From positions 1 to 52,768 of the forward strand of contig JAEUJN010000067.1 in assembly GCA_016794595.1 (NCBI GenBank): a stretch of DNA of 52,768 nucleotides. Reading direction: 5' to 3'. A model generated the notes under the pieces. That model saw only the letters and a list, made by a program, of their open reading frames with translations. It was not told where the DNA came from and ran no database searches. The translations under genes were made by a program, and so were the position numbers. The DNA comes from Kineosporiaceae bacterium. Lineage in GTDB: Bacteria; Actinomycetota; Actinomycetes; Actinomycetales; Kineosporiaceae. Positions 33,758 to 48,412 of this stretch are shown piece after piece; within the stretch, counting starts at the first letter, position 1, and every line of letters begins with the position of its first letter.

Positions 33758-35725
33758 TTGACGCCCGGCACCGTCACCGTCCTCGTGCCAGGCCACAGAG
33801 TCCTCGTCGGCCGACGCATCCGGCAGAGTGTCGCTGTGCTGACTGGTCGACCCCACCTGGGTCCCGTCCCGCGAGAGCTCCAGGAGCCGGACGCCGCGGA
33901 CGCCCGGCGATGGCGCCGGCTGGGAGCCCAGGCGACCTGGTTGCCCTGGGTGCTGGATCTGATCTGGGTGGGCATCGTCGCTCTCCTCGTGTCCCAGACC
34001 TGGACTGAGCCGGTGTGCTCCGAGGCCAACTCGTGTGAACAGGCCGACTGGGCCGGAGCGGTGTTCTTCTCCGTCCTGGGAGTGCAGTTCTGGTGGTTCC
34101 ACCGGCACCCTCACCTCGCCCCGCTGAGCGCGTGCGTGCTGACCGTGATGGAGCTCACCCTGGATCCGGACCTGCCCGGGTACCGGGACTGGGTGGTGCC
34201 GACGTTCCTGGGCGGGGTGTTCGCCACGGCGGCGCTCCTGGTCTGGCAGCACGCCCGGCGCCGCGAACAGCGAGAGCTGATGGGACGCTCGGCCGTGACG
34301 GTGGCGGGAATCGACGTCGAGGTCTCCTGGTGGCTGCCCTCGCTCCGGGTGATCGCGGCCGCGGTCTGTGCTGGGGGGACGCTGCTGGCGAGTGGCTGGG
34401 CTTCCTGGCACCAGGCGAACGACAACGATCATCTCAGCCGGGCCACGGTGGTCCCCGGGCTGGTCGTGGGAACCACGGACGACGCCCGGTTGCGGGTCGA
34501 ATTGGACGGCTCGCAGGTGCTCCTGGACACGGCTGACACGACCGGATACCCGGTGGGCAGTGTGGTCACCGTGCTCCGTGACGGCGAGTGGTCGCGGCTA
34601 CGGGCAGAGCCCTACGATCCGACCTTCGCCGGCGCCTGGGCGATCGTGCTGGGGCTGGTCGCCGCGACCCGGTTGCTCGAGGAGCTGCGGATCCGCCGAG
34701 CCGTTGCCCGGTTGCGGCGCCCGCACCGGGCGTTGCGGATCCGGGCACGGTGGGTGGACGCCGATCGGGTGGTACTGGACCCAGAGGGGACCGGAAGCGC
34801 CCCGGTGGTGACCCTGGCCGTCCTGCCGGTGGCCTCGACCGCTCCCGAGGATGACGACCAGGTCACCGAGGACGAGTCCGGTGCGCAGAGCCAGGACGAG
34901 GGATGGCTCGATGAGTGGTCGGCCACGACCGTGGAGGAGTTGCGTGAGGCGTCACGGCAGGCGTGCAGGTTCGAGTCGGTGGCCCTGCACGGCGACGTGG
35001 CCCTCGGGGCCCACCCCTGCCTGGTGGGCACCACCGACGACGGGCACGACCTGATCGCCTTCGCCCCCGACGGCCCGGTGCGCAGTGCGTGGAGGCTGCG
35101 GGACGATCCCGCGCTGGTCGCGCGACAGGTGCTGACCTCGGTCGAGGCCGGGGCATCGGACCTCACCGAGCCACCCACCCGGGCGCTGGTCTTCGGCGGC
35201 GGCCGCATCGCGCGGGCAGCCGGAGCCGTGCTCCTGACCGCCACCCCGGCAGCCACCGTGCTGCTGGTTCGCGCCGCTCAGGCGTCCTGGGTGGAGGTGG
35301 TGCTGCTGGCGGGTGGGGGGCTCGTCCTGGTGAACGCCGCCCTCCGGATTATCACGGACCGGGTGGTGCTCGGTGCCGAGGGCATAGCCATGCGCTCTGC
35401 CGGCCGGTCCCGGACCGTGCCCTGGGAGGACGTCGATCACTGCGAGCCGGGCGAGCCAGCGGTGTTGATCACCCGGGACCCCGGACACGCTGCTTACCAG
35501 GTGCACGAGCTGTCCTGGGGTCTCCCGGCGCCGGTTCACTGGCTGCGGCGGCGGATCTCGTCCGCGGGCACCGAGGTCGTCGACACGGTCAATGCCATGG
35601 CTCTGGACCGTTCGCTACGTCCCCTGGCACCCACGATGCCACTGGGGGACGTCCCGCTGGCCCTCAGGCTCGGGCTCGCAGGCTCCTATCTGGTCGTCGT
35701 CGGTGTGTCCCAGGCGCTGGTCTGA
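33758..35725 (+). CDS. Large integral membrane protein, function unknown
   Basis: 655 aa from TTG 33758; GTGs at 33785 and 33836 are also possible starts and the true one is not settled. Five or six transmembrane helices in the first half (about residues 60-80, 98-116, 120-136, 146-164, 192-212, 288-306) flank a short loop with two Cys. An acidic stretch is near residues 365-390. Another hydrophobic pair lies at about 485-530, followed by a PH-like beta segment (VLGAEGIAMRSAGRSRTVPWEDV) and a final helix. It is divergent from a lipoprotein with about 54 bp between them; co-regulation is possible. Confidence 0.72.
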   Translation: MTPGTVTVLVPGHRVLVGRRIRQSVAVLTGRPHLGPVPRELQEPDAADARRWRRLGAQATWLPWVLDLIWVGIVALLVSQTWTEPVCSEANSCEQADWAGAVFFSVLGVQFWWFHRHPHLAPLSACVLTVMELTLDPDLPGYRDWVVPTFLGGVFATAALLVWQHARRREQRELMGRSAVTVAGIDVEVSWWLPSLRVIAAAVCAGGTLLASGWASWHQANDNDHLSRATVVPGLVVGTTDDARLRVELDGSQVLLDTADTTGYPVGSVVTVLRDGEWSRLRAEPYDPTFAGAWAIVLGLVAATRLLEELRIRRAVARLRRPHRALRIRARWVDADRVVLDPEGTGSAPVVTLAVLPVASTAPEDDDQVTEDESGAQSQDEGWLDEWSATTVEELREASRQACRFESVALHGDVALGAHPCLVGTTDDGHDLIAFAPDGPVRSAWRLRDDPALVARQVLTSVEAGASDLTEPPTRALVFGGGRIARAAGAVLLTATPAATVLLVRAAQASWVEVVLLAGGGLVLVNAALRIITDRVVLGAEGIAMRSAGRSRTVPWEDVDHCEPGEPAVLITRDPGHAAYQVHELSWGLPAPVHWLRRRISSAGTEVVDTVNAMALDRSLRPLAPTMPLGDVPLALRLGLAGSYLVVVGVSQALV

Positions 35726-37019
<1,294 letters not shown>

Positions 37020-37020
<1 letters not shown>

Positions 37021-39572
37021 TGCGTGTTCCCCTGCCCTGGATGGGCGAGTACGTGGCCCTGCCGGACGGCGCGCGCGGCGCCGAGGTGGCGGCGGCCCTG
37101 GTCACGGTCGGGCTGGAGGAGGAGGGCGTCCACGGCGGTGGCGTCGCCGGGCCCCTGGTCGTGGGCCGCGTGGTCGAGTTCGTTGACGAACCACAGAAGA
37201 ACGGCAAGGTCATCCGCTGGTGCCAGGTGGACGTGGGCGCCGAGCACAACGGCGTCGGCGGGTCGCCGCGCGGCATCGTCTGCGGCGCCCACAACTTCGT
37301 GTCCGGTGACCTGGTCGTGGTGAGCTTGCCGGGGGCGGTGCTGCCCGTCGTCCCCGGCGGGTTCACGATCACCGCGCGCAAGACCTACGGCCATGTCAGC
37401 GACGGCATGATCTGCTCGGCCGCCGAACTCGGCCTGGGCGCCGACCACGACGGCATCATCCGGCTGGTCGAGTGGGGGCATGCCGACGCGCAGGTCGGCT
37501 CGGACGCGATCGCCCTGCTGGGTCTGGGTGAGGAGACGATCGAGGTCAACGTCACCCCGGATCGGGGGTACGCGCTCAGCGTGCGCGGCGTGGCCCGGGA
37601 GTACTCCCACGCCACCGGAGCGGTGTTCACCGACCCGGCACTGATCGACGTCCCGAAGCCGGAGGACGACGGCTTCCCCGTCCAGCTGTCCGACCAGGCG
37701 CCGATCCGGGGCGTGGCCGGGTGTGATCGGTACGTGGCGCGGATCGTGCGCGGGGTGAACGCCTCCGGTCCCTCACCGGCGTGGATGCAGCGCCGGCTGG
37801 AGCAGGCCGGTATGCGGGCCATCTCCCTGGCCGTCGACGTGACCAACTACGTCATGCTGGCTCTCGGGCAGCCGTTGCACGCCTTCGACCTCGACCGGCT
37901 GGCGGCCCCGATCGTCGTGCGTCGCGCCCGGCTGGGGGAGCGGTTGACCACCCTGGACGACGTCGATCGCCTCCTGGACGCCGAGGACCTGCTGATCACC
38001 GACACGGGTGGCGAGCGGGTGCTCGCCCTCGCCGGGGTGATGGGCGGGGAGAGCAGCGAGGTGAACGCGGCCACCACCGACGTGCTGATCGAGGCGGCGC
38101 ACTTCGATGCGATCACCGTGGCCCGCACCGCCCGCCGGCACAAGCTGTCGACCGAGGCCAGCAAGCGGTTCGAGCGCGGTGTGGACCACGAGCTGGCCGA
38201 TCGGGCGGCCGAGCTGGCGGTCCGGTTGCTGGTGGAGTACGGCGGTGGCGCCGATCACGTGGTCACCGGACCCGCGACCGACGCCGACGAGCGGGTCGCT
38301 CAGCCACCGATCGAGATGGACGCCGCGCTGCCCGCCCGGATCGTCGGCGTGGACTACACCACGCAGGACGTGGTGACCGGCCTGGAGACCATCGGCTGCC
38401 GGGTGGATCGCGTGAGCGACGGGCCGGGTGCCGGCACGGTGATCGTGACCCCGCCGAGTTGGCGCCCCGACCTGCGGCGCGGGGTCGATCTGGCCGAGGA
38501 GGTCGCGCGGTTGCGCGGCTATGCCGCGATCCCCTCGGTGTTGCCCATCGCGCCCCCCGGGCGCGGCCTCTCCCATGCCCAGCGTGCACGACGCAGCGTG
38601 GCCAGGGCCCTGGCCGAGCACGGCCTGGTCGAGGTGCTCACCTACCCGTTCGTCGCTCCCGAGGTGGACGATCTGTTCGGGCTGCCCGCGGACGACGCCC
38701 GGCGCCGCGCCGTCCGGCTCGCCAACCCGCTGTCGGACGAGCAGCCCCTGCTGCGCACCTGGCTGCTGCCCACGCTGCTCGATGCCTTGCGGCGCAACGT
38801 CTCTCGGGGATCCACCGACCTGGCTCTGTTCGAGATCGGCATGGTCACCCGCCCGGACGGGCCGCTCGGGGTCGCCCCGCGGCTACCGCTGGCCGTTCGC
38901 CCCTCGGAGGAGGAACTGTCCACCCTGCGCGGGGCGGTGCCGCCCCAGCCGCGCCACGTCGCCGTGGTGCTCACCGGGCAGCGAGGTCTCGCCGGCTGGA
39001 GCGGCGCCGGACGCCCGGCCGATTGGGCCGACGGGGTGGAGTCAGCCCTGCTGGTCGGCCGTACCGTCGGTGTGGAGCTCGGCGTGAGTGCCGACGTCCA
39101 CGCCCCCTGGCACCCCGGCCGGTGCGCCCGGCTCGCCCTGGCCGGGGTCACCGTCGGCCACGCCGGCGAGCTGCACCCGACCGTGCTCACCGCGCTCGGC
39201 CTGCCGCCGAGGACCTGCGCGGCCGAGCTGGACCTGGACGCCGTCATCGCGGCGTCCTCGGGCATCCGTCGTGCGGTGCCGGTCTCGACGTTTCCGGTGG
39301 CCAAGGAGGACGTGGCGTTGGTGGTCGACGCCGCCGTCCCCGCCGGGGAGGTGGCCGCCGCCCTGCGGGAGGGTGGCGGAGAACTGCTCGAGTCGGTGCG
39401 CCTGTTCGACGTGTACGTCGGGCCGCAACTGCCCGACGGCAAGAAGTCGCTGGCGTTCTCGCTGCGGATGCGCGCCCCCGACCGCACCCTGACCTCGGCC
39501 GAGACCGCCCGGGTCCGCGACGCGGCGGTGGCCCTGGCTGCCGAGCGGCACGGAGCCGTCCTGCGGGGCTGA
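37020..39572 (+). CDS. pheT: Phenylalanine-tRNA ligase beta subunit
   Basis: 850 aa, full length. Domains: N-terminal tRNA-binding OB fold (about 40-150; ARKTYGHVSDGMICSAAELGLG), B3/B4 editing region (about 210-400), B5 (about 405-475), core-like domain, and the C-terminal ferredoxin-like anticodon-binding domain (about 755-850; FPVAKEDVALVVD). It forms the heterotetramer with PheS. ATG overlaps the pheS stop. Confidence 0.96.
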
Positions 39573-39590
39573 ATCAGCCGAGTGGCTGGG

Positions 39591-39623
39591 TGCATGACCT
39601 TGCATCCCACTGTATGCTCATGC
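39591..39623 (+). promoter_or_regulatory. Candidate ArgR operator and -10 element before argC
   Basis: Four half-sites related to GCAT/ATGC lie in 33 bp: GCAT at 39592 and 39602, ATGC at 39614 and 39620. A TATGCT hexamer (39613-39618) ends 8 nt before the argC ATG, so the sites overlap the promoter. ArgR binds AT-rich paired sites, and argR is in this operon. The match to a known ARG box is only partial. Confidence 0.45.
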
Positions 39624-39626
39624 GTC

Positions 39627-40679
39627 ATGTCAGTGCGGGTGGCGGTCGCCGGGGCCAGCGGGTACGCCGGGGGTGAGCTGCTCCGGTTGTTGGTCGGGCA
39701 TCCCCAGGTCGAGATCGGGGCGTTGACCGCCTCGACCAGTGCGGGCAGTTCCCTGGGCGAGCATCAGCCGCACCTGCCCATGCTGGCCGAGCGGGTGATC
39801 GAACCCACCACGACCCAGACCCTGGCCGGTCACGACGTGGTGTTCCTGGCCCTGCCGCACGGGGCCAGCGGCGAGATCGCGGCGGCCCTGCCGCAGGACG
39901 TGCTGGTGGTCGACTGCGGTGCCGACCACCGCCTGAGCGACCCGGCCGCCTGGGCGGAGTTCTACGGCGGTGGGTACGCGGGCTCGTGGCCCTACGGGCT
40001 GCCCGAGCTGATGCTCGGCGACGGGTCACGGCAGCGCGATCGGCTGCGCGGCGCCCGCAGGATCGCCGTCCCGGGGTGTTACCCGACAGCGGTCAGCCTG
40101 GCGCTGGCCCCCGGCTTCGCCGCCGGGCTGCTCGGCCCGGACGTCGTGGTGGTGGCGGCCAGCGGAACCTCAGGTGCCGGAAAGTCCTTGCGTCCCAACC
40201 TGATCGGCAGCGAGGTCATGGGTTCCATGTCGCCCTACGGGGTGGGCGGCGTCCACCGGCACACCCCGGAGATGGAGCAGAACCTGGCCCTGTCGGCGGG
40301 CGGCCCGGTGCAGGTCTCCTTCACTCCCACGCTGGCACCCATGTCCCGCGGGATCCTGGCCACGTGCACCGCACCCCTGGCGGCGACCGCGCACGAGGCC
40401 GACCCCGACGTCGTCCGGGCCGTGTGGCAGAAGGCCTACGCCGACGAGCCGTTCGTCTCGGTCCTGCCCTCGGGACGCTGGCCGCGCACTGCGGACACCC
40501 TGGGGGCCAACACCGTTCACCTGCAGGTGGTCCTGGACCCGCGAACCCGACGGGTCATCGCCACCGTCGCGATCGACAATCTGACCAAGGGCACCGCCGG
40601 TGGTGCCATCCAGTCCGCCAACCTGGCACTCGGTTTGCCCGAGACCCTCGGCCTGCCCCTGGCCGGTCTCGCACCCTGA
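39627..40679 (+). CDS. argC: N-acetyl-gamma-glutamyl-phosphate reductase
   Basis: 350 aa. NADP-binding [12 protein letters not shown] at the N-terminus; catalytic C151 in [21 protein letters not shown] and the C-terminal [14 protein letters not shown]. It reduces N-acetylglutamyl phosphate to the semialdehyde, third step of arginine synthesis. First gene of the operon, 24 bp before the ACT-domain gene. Confidence 0.96.
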   Translation: MSVRVAVAGASGYAGGELLRLLVGHPQVEIGALTASTSAGSSLGEHQPHLPMLAERVIEPTTTQTLAGHDVVFLALPHGASGEIAAALPQDVLVVDCGADHRLSDPAAWAEFYGGGYAGSWPYGLPELMLGDGSRQRDRLRGARRIAVPGCYPTAVSLALAPGFAAGLLGPDVVVVAASGTSGAGKSLRPNLIGSEVMGSMSPYGVGGVHRHTPEMEQNLALSAGGPVQVSFTPTLAPMSRGILATCTAPLAATAHEADPDVVRAVWQKAYADEPFVSVLPSGRWPRTADTLGANTVHLQVVLDPRTRRVIATVAIDNLTKGTAGGAIQSANLALGLPETLGLPLAGLAP

Positions 40680-40702
40680 CGAAACGGGAAAGGACCGTCC
40701 TC

Positions 40703-41122
40703 ATGCGTCTGCTGGTGAGCTCCCAGTCGGTGGCCTTGGTTCGCATGGAACCCGATGCGCCTCATCCGGACTGGGCCACGGGCGAGCCCCTGTGCAGCAT
40801 CTCGCGCACCGCCAACGAGACCAGCGTGATCTGCCCGACCACGTCCCTGCCCGATGAGCTTCCCGGCCCGGTCCAGGGCCCGTTCGTGGCTGTCGTGGTC
40901 GACGAGGTGCTCGAGTTCACCCAGGTGGGCATCCTGCTCGCTCTGCTCAAACCCCTTGCGGATGCGGGCATCCCGGTGCTGACCGTGTCCACCTACGACA
41001 CCGACTGGGTGTTGCTGGACGCTGCCAGCGTCCCGACGGCCGGCGCGGTCTGGCGGGCCGCGGGGTACGAGGTCATCGACGCGCCGGTCGCCGTGTACCC
41101 GGGGCGGGGGGACGACGAGTGA
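40703..41122 (+). CDS. ACT-domain protein (CASTOR/GATS-like) within the arginine operon
   Basis: 139 aa, ATG with AAAGGA about 9 nt upstream. The C-terminal half fits the ACT_7/GATS-like pattern: GPFVAVVVDEVLEFTQVGILL, then LKPLADAGIPVLTVSTYDTDWVLL, and an Ala-rich helix. In animals the related ACT pairs of CASTOR1 bind arginine. ACT domains are amino-acid sensors in general. It lies between argC and argJ and its stop overlaps argJ (GTGA), so it is made with the pathway enzymes. A role in feedback or in arginine sensing is inference. Confidence 0.8.
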   Translation: MRLLVSSQSVALVRMEPDAPHPDWATGEPLCSISRTANETSVICPTTSLPDELPGPVQGPFVAVVVDEVLEFTQVGILLALLKPLADAGIPVLTVSTYDTDWVLLDAASVPTAGAVWRAAGYEVIDAPVAVYPGRGDDE

Positions 41123-42309
41123 GCGGGGTCATCGCAGCCCGGGGGTTCCGGGCAGCCGGGGTCGCCGCCGGCCTGAAGTCGACCGGTGCACTGGATGTCG
41201 CCCTGGTGGTCAACGACGGACCCGACCACGTGGCTGCCGGGGTCTTCACCTCCAACAGGGTCCAGGCCGCGCCGGTGGTGTGGTCACGCCAGGTCGTCTC
41301 CGACGGCCGGCTGGATGCCGTGGTGCTGAACTCCGGCGGCGCCAATGCCTGCACCGGTCCCGAGGGTTTCGCCGACACCCACCACACGGCAGAGCACGTG
41401 GCCCGCGGCCTGGACATCGCCCCCGGCGACGTCGCAGTCTGCTCCACCGGGTTGATCGGCGTCCGGCTCCCCGTGCCCCGGCTGCTGGCGGGGATCGACA
41501 CGGCGCTCGCGCGGCTGTCCTGTGAGGACGCCGCGGGGACGCGCGCCGCTGAGGCGATCATGACCACGGACACGGTGCCCAAGACGTCACGGCGAATCGT
41601 CGGGGCCGCTGCCGGCGCTGCCCCCGGGGCGGGTGAGTACACCGTCGGTGGGATGGCCAAGGGCGCCGGCATGCTGGCGCCGGGACTGGCCACCATGCTG
41701 GTGGTGATCACCACGGACGCTCGGGTGGACGCACCCACGGCCGACGCCGCCCTCCGCGAGGCGGTGCGGACCACCTTCGATCGGGTCGATTCCGACGGCT
41801 GCATGTCCACCAATGACACCGTGCTGCTCCTGGCCAGTGGCGCCGGCGGGGTGGTGCCCGATGCTGCCGAGTTCACCGAGGCCCTCCGCGAGGTGTGCGC
41901 CGACCTCGCCCGGCAGCTGATCGCCGACGCCGAGGGCGCCGCGCACGACATCGCGATCGAGGTGCGCGGCGCGGCGAGCGAGGACGACGCGGTGTCGGTG
42001 GCCCGGGCCGTGGCGCGCAGCAACCTGTTCAAGGCCGCGGTCTTCGGCAAGGACCCGAACTGGGGCCGGGTGCTGGCCGCGGTCGGCACGACGTCCGCGG
42101 CCTTCGACCCGCAGGTGCTCGACGTGAGCATCAACGGGGTCCAGGTGTGCCGCGCGGCGGGGGTGGGCGAGGACCGGGGGCTGGTCGACCTGTCGCCCCG
42201 CGAGGTGCACGTGCTGGTCGAGCTGCACGCCGGGGACGCCACGGCGACGGTCTGGACCAACGACCTGACGCACGACTACGTCCACGAGAACAGCGCCTAC
42301 TCCTCCTGA
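41119..42309 (+). CDS. argJ: Glutamate N-acetyltransferase/amino-acid acetyltransferase
   Basis: 396 aa, GTG start. The self-cleavage site is in KGAGMLAPGLATML, with nucleophile T192 at the start of the beta chain after autoproteolysis. NSGGANACTG and the C-terminal NDLTHDYVHENSAYSS match ArgJ. It recycles the acetyl group from N-acetylornithine to glutamate and may be bifunctional (also using acetyl-CoA). The operon holds no argA or argE. Confidence 0.96.
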   Translation: MSGVIAARGFRAAGVAAGLKSTGALDVALVVNDGPDHVAAGVFTSNRVQAAPVVWSRQVVSDGRLDAVVLNSGGANACTGPEGFADTHHTAEHVARGLDIAPGDVAVCSTGLIGVRLPVPRLLAGIDTALARLSCEDAAGTRAAEAIMTTDTVPKTSRRIVGAAAGAAPGAGEYTVGGMAKGAGMLAPGLATMLVVITTDARVDAPTADAALREAVRTTFDRVDSDGCMSTNDTVLLLASGAGGVVPDAAEFTEALREVCADLARQLIADAEGAAHDIAIEVRGAASEDDAVSVARAVARSNLFKAAVFGKDPNWGRVLAAVGTTSAAFDPQVLDVSINGVQVCRAAGVGEDRGLVDLSPREVHVLVELHAGDATATVWTNDLTHDYVHENSAYSS

Positions 42310-42318
42310 GGTTCACCC

Positions 42319-43200
42319 ATGAGTCCCCTGAGATCCCTCACCGCCCAGCACAAGGCTCATGTGCTGATCGAGGCGCTGCCCTGGTTGCAGCGCTTCCACG
42401 GGGCGATCGTCGTGGTCAAGTACGGCGGCAACGCGATGGTCGACGACGCGCTCAAACAGGCCTTCGCCGAGGACATCGCCTTCCTGCGCTCGGCCGGCCT
42501 GAAGCCCGTTGTCGTCCACGGCGGCGGTCCCCAGATCTCCAGCATGCTCGACCGGCTGGGGATCGCGAGTGAGTTCCGCGGCGGCCTGCGGGTCACCACG
42601 CCAGAGGCGATGGACGTCGTCCGGATGGTGCTGGTCGGCCAGGTCGGCCGCGAGCTGGTCGGGTTGATCAACGGGGCCGGGGCCCGGGCGGTCGGGCTGT
42701 CCGGTGAGGATGCCGGCATGTTCACCGCTCGCCGGCGGGGTGCGGTGGTCGACGGCACCGAGGTGGACGTCGGGCTGGTCGGTGACGTGGTGGAGGTCGA
42801 CCCGGCCGCTGTGCTGGACCTGATCGAGGCCGGCCGGATCCCGGTGGTCTCGACCGTGGCTCCGGACGAGGACGGCCAGGTGCTGAACGTCAACGCCGAC
42901 ACGGCCGCGGCCGCCCTCGCCGTCGCCCTGGACGCCCGCAAGCTGGTGGTGCTCACCGACGTCGAGGGCGTCTATGCCCGCTGGCCCGACACCGACTCCC
43001 TGCTGGCCGAGCTGACCGCCGAGGAACTCGAGGCGATGCTGCCCAGCCTGCAGTCGGGCATGGTGCCCAAGATGGAGGCCTGCTTGCGGGCCGTCCAGGG
43101 TGGGGTGCCGGCCGCGAGCGTGATCGACGGCCGGGTGGCCCACAGCGTCCTGCTCGAGGTGTTCACCCCCGAGGGCGTCGGCACCATGGTGCTGCCGTGA
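42319..43200 (+). CDS. argB: Acetylglutamate kinase
   Basis: 293 aa, ATG with GAGG 7 nt upstream. [18 protein letters not shown] and [12 protein letters not shown] are the kinase motifs of the family. It phosphorylates N-acetylglutamate and is usually the step inhibited by arginine; the N-terminal extension ([20 protein letters not shown]) is the helix that forms the arginine-sensitive hexamer in such enzymes. Overlaps argD by 4 nt (GTGA). Confidence 0.96.
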   Translation: MSPLRSLTAQHKAHVLIEALPWLQRFHGAIVVVKYGGNAMVDDALKQAFAEDIAFLRSAGLKPVVVHGGGPQISSMLDRLGIASEFRGGLRVTTPEAMDVVRMVLVGQVGRELVGLINGAGARAVGLSGEDAGMFTARRRGAVVDGTEVDVGLVGDVVEVDPAAVLDLIEAGRIPVVSTVAPDEDGQVLNVNADTAAAALAVALDARKLVVLTDVEGVYARWPDTDSLLAELTAEELEAMLPSLQSGMVPKMEACLRAVQGGVPAASVIDGRVAHSVLLEVFTPEGVGTMVLP

Positions 43201-44555
43201 ACGCCCCGGTCGTGCGCAGTGGCGGCGCGCCGCCCCTGCCGGTGACTGCGCCGGTGCCGCCGGCCGGCGGGACGCTCACCGGGGCCGGCTGGACCCGGCG
43301 CTATGCGGGTGCGGTGATGAACACCTTCGGCACCCCGATGAGGGTCCTGGTGCGGGGGGAGGGGTGTCACGTCTGGGACTCCGACGGCACCCGCTACCTC
43401 GACCTGCTCGCCGGGATCGCGGTGAACGCCCTCGGTCACGCCCACCCGTTCCTGATCTCGACCGTCACCGCGCAGCTGGCCAGCCTCGGGCACGTGTCCA
43501 ACTTCTTCGCCAGCGTGCCGCAGATCACCCTCGCCGAACGGCTGCTGGAGCTGCTCGCCGCCCCTGAGGGGGCCCGGGTGTTCTTCACCAACTCGGGCAC
43601 CGAGGCGAACGAGGCGGCGTTCAAGCTGGCCCGCCGACTGGCGCCTCCGGGCGAGCGCAGCGGGATGGTCGCCGCCGAGGGTGCCTTCCACGGCCGCAGC
43701 ATGGGAGCCCTGGCGCTGACCCACAAGCCCGCGTATCGGGAACCGTTCGAGCCGCTGCCGCCCGGGGTGGTGCACGTGCCGTTCGGGGACGTCGATGCCC
43801 TCGCGGCGGCGATCACCGCGGACGTGGCCGCCGTCGTCCTGGAACCGATCCAGGGAGAGGCGGGGGTGCGGATGCCTCCCCCTGGGTACCTGGCGGCCGC
43901 CCGCCGGCTCACCGAGCGGGCCGGGGTTCTGCTGATCCTGGACGAGGTGCAGACCGGGATCGGACGGACCGGGACCTGGTTCGCCCACCAGAACCCCCTG
44001 GTCCTGGGCCTGGGTTCGGCAGAGCCGCCCGCGCCCACCACGGGCCACGCCGAGGACCGAGCTGCGGACCGAGCCGAGGACCTGACGCCCGACGTGGTCA
44101 CCCTGGCCAAGGGACTGGGCGGGGGGATCCCGATCGGGGCGATGATCGCCTGTGGACCGGCTGCCTCACTGCTCGGGCCGGGCAGTCACGGCACCACCTT
44201 CGGGGGTAACCCGGTGGCTGCGGCGGCTGCCCTGGCGACGCTGCACGTGATCGAGCGCGACGAGTTGATGGCCAGTGCGGTGGCGGTCGGGGACCATCTG
44301 CGCAGGATGCTCACCGAGCTGGCGCACCCGCTGATCGCGGGCACGCGCGGTTCGGGCCTGCTGATCGCGGTGGAGCTCACCGAGCCGGTCGCCGCCTCGC
44401 TGGCCGGCGAGCTGCTGGCCCGCGGGGTGATCGTCAACGCCCCGACCCCCGATGTCCTGCGCCTGGCCCCGCCCCTGATCCTGACCCGCGACCAGGCGGA
44501 CGAGTTCGTCACCGCGCTCGCCCCCGCCCTGGACGTCGTGGCCGGCACGGGCTGA
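43197..44555 (+). CDS. argD: Acetylornithine aminotransferase
   Basis: 452 aa, about 40 longer than usual. Part of the excess is an N-terminal Pro/Gly-rich extension of about 30 residues, part an insertion at about residues 266-296. Fold-I PLP enzyme: [37 protein letters not shown], and Schiff-base Lys K305 in [14 protein letters not shown]. The insertion lies just before this Lys segment, is rich in Ala, Glu, Asp and Pro, and contains the near repeat [11 protein letters not shown]. It probably forms a surface loop. Confidence 0.94.
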   Translation: MNAPVVRSGGAPPLPVTAPVPPAGGTLTGAGWTRRYAGAVMNTFGTPMRVLVRGEGCHVWDSDGTRYLDLLAGIAVNALGHAHPFLISTVTAQLASLGHVSNFFASVPQITLAERLLELLAAPEGARVFFTNSGTEANEAAFKLARRLAPPGERSGMVAAEGAFHGRSMGALALTHKPAYREPFEPLPPGVVHVPFGDVDALAAAITADVAAVVLEPIQGEAGVRMPPPGYLAAARRLTERAGVLLILDEVQTGIGRTGTWFAHQNPLVLGLGSAEPPAPTTGHAEDRAADRAEDLTPDVVTLAKGLGGGIPIGAMIACGPAASLLGPGSHGTTFGGNPVAAAAALATLHVIERDELMASAVAVGDHLRRMLTELAHPLIAGTRGSGLLIAVELTEPVAASLAGELLARGVIVNAPTPDVLRLAPPLILTRDQADEFVTALAPALDVVAGTG

Positions 44556-44565
44556 GGAGTCCACG

Positions 44566-47417
<2,852 letters not shown>

Positions 47418-47425
47418 GAGGGGGC

Positions 47426-47431
47426 ACCCTA
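47426..47431 (-). promoter_or_regulatory. Candidate leaderless -10 element of the AlaX-like gene
   Basis: TAGGGT on the minus strand, 8 nt before GTG; its TAG is the LLM-gene stop. Confidence 0.5.
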
Positions 47432-48370
47432 CGCCGCGCCGTCCGGGCTGTGGCGCGCGGCGGCTCCGGCGATCCGGCGGCGCAGCAGGGCGAGGGTCTC
47501 GGCCAGGGGATCGACGGCAGCGCGCACGATCGGGTCCACCACCAACTGCACCTCGTCCGCACCTGCTGTGGCGAAAGCTGCCAGATGCTCGGCGAGTTCG
47601 TCGGGGGACCCGGCCAGGGGTGCCCCGCGATCGGCGGGGTAGTCGCCCATCTGCCGTCCGGTGCCGCCCGGCAGGCGGACGTGCACCGCGCAGGTGGCCT
47701 CGATCTGGCCGGTGCGTCCCAACGCCGCGATCCGGCGGTCCACGACGGACTTGACCTGGGCGAACCCGGTGGCCGTGTTGCCGAAGTCGCTCCACCACAC
47801 GTTCCAGGACGACACGTGGGGCAGGGTGATCGCCTGCATCCGCTCACCGATCGAGCCCACCATCAGTGGTGGACCACCAGGGCGGGGGGAGCGCGGGTGG
47901 AGCACGGCGTTCTCGACCGTGTGGTAGCAGCCCCGGAAGTCGATCGTTCCCTGCGCGAGCAGGGTGCGGATGACGGTGAAGGCCTCCTCGAAGCGACTGA
48001 CCCGCCGGTCGTAGGGGAACCCGAAGGCGCTGTACTCGCGCCGGTTCCACCCCGCGCCGAGGCCCACCACCAGGCGGCCACCACTGATGGCGTCCACCGT
48101 GGCGGCCATCTTGGCCAGCATGGCCGGGGCGTGAAAGCTGGTGGAGGCGACGAGCGGGCCCAGCTGCACGCGCTCGGTCGCGGCAGCCAGCGCGGCCAGG
48201 CTGGTCCAGCACTCCCAGGGACCGCGCGGCCCGACCGGGAGGTCGTAGAGCAGGTGATCCCCCAGCCAGATGGACTCGAATCCGGCCTGCTCGATGTCCC
48301 GGGCCAGGGCGATCAGCTCCCCGAAACGGATCTCGTACTCGACCTCTGGCAGCTGCACACCGACTCGCAC
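47429..48370 (-). CDS. LLM-class (F420-dependent type) oxidoreductase
   Basis: 313 aa from GTG 48370, giving the usual [11 protein letters not shown] start; GTG 48388 would add six residues. Luciferase-like TIM barrel: [33 protein letters not shown], and [12 protein letters not shown] are typical of F420-dependent LLM enzymes. Substrate unknown. Ends 11 bp before the AlaX-like gene and is divergent from the DNA glycosylase gene. Confidence 0.88.
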   Translation of the reverse strand: MRVGVQLPEVEYEIRFGELIALARDIEQAGFESIWLGDHLLYDLPVGPRGPWECWTSLAALAAATERVQLGPLVASTSFHAPAMLAKMAATVDAISGGRLVVGLGAGWNRREYSAFGFPYDRRVSRFEEAFTVIRTLLAQGTIDFRGCYHTVENAVLHPRSPRPGGPPLMVGSIGERMQAITLPHVSSWNVWWSDFGNTATGFAQVKSVVDRRIAALGRTGQIEATCAVHVRLPGGTGRQMGDYPADRGAPLAGSPDELAEHLAAFATAGADEVQLVVDPIVRAAVDPLAETLALLRRRIAGAAARHSPDGAA

Positions 48371-48412
48371 GGCGTCGAAGTCTGCCACCAGGCCTGTGTC
48401 ACCATCCCCCTG

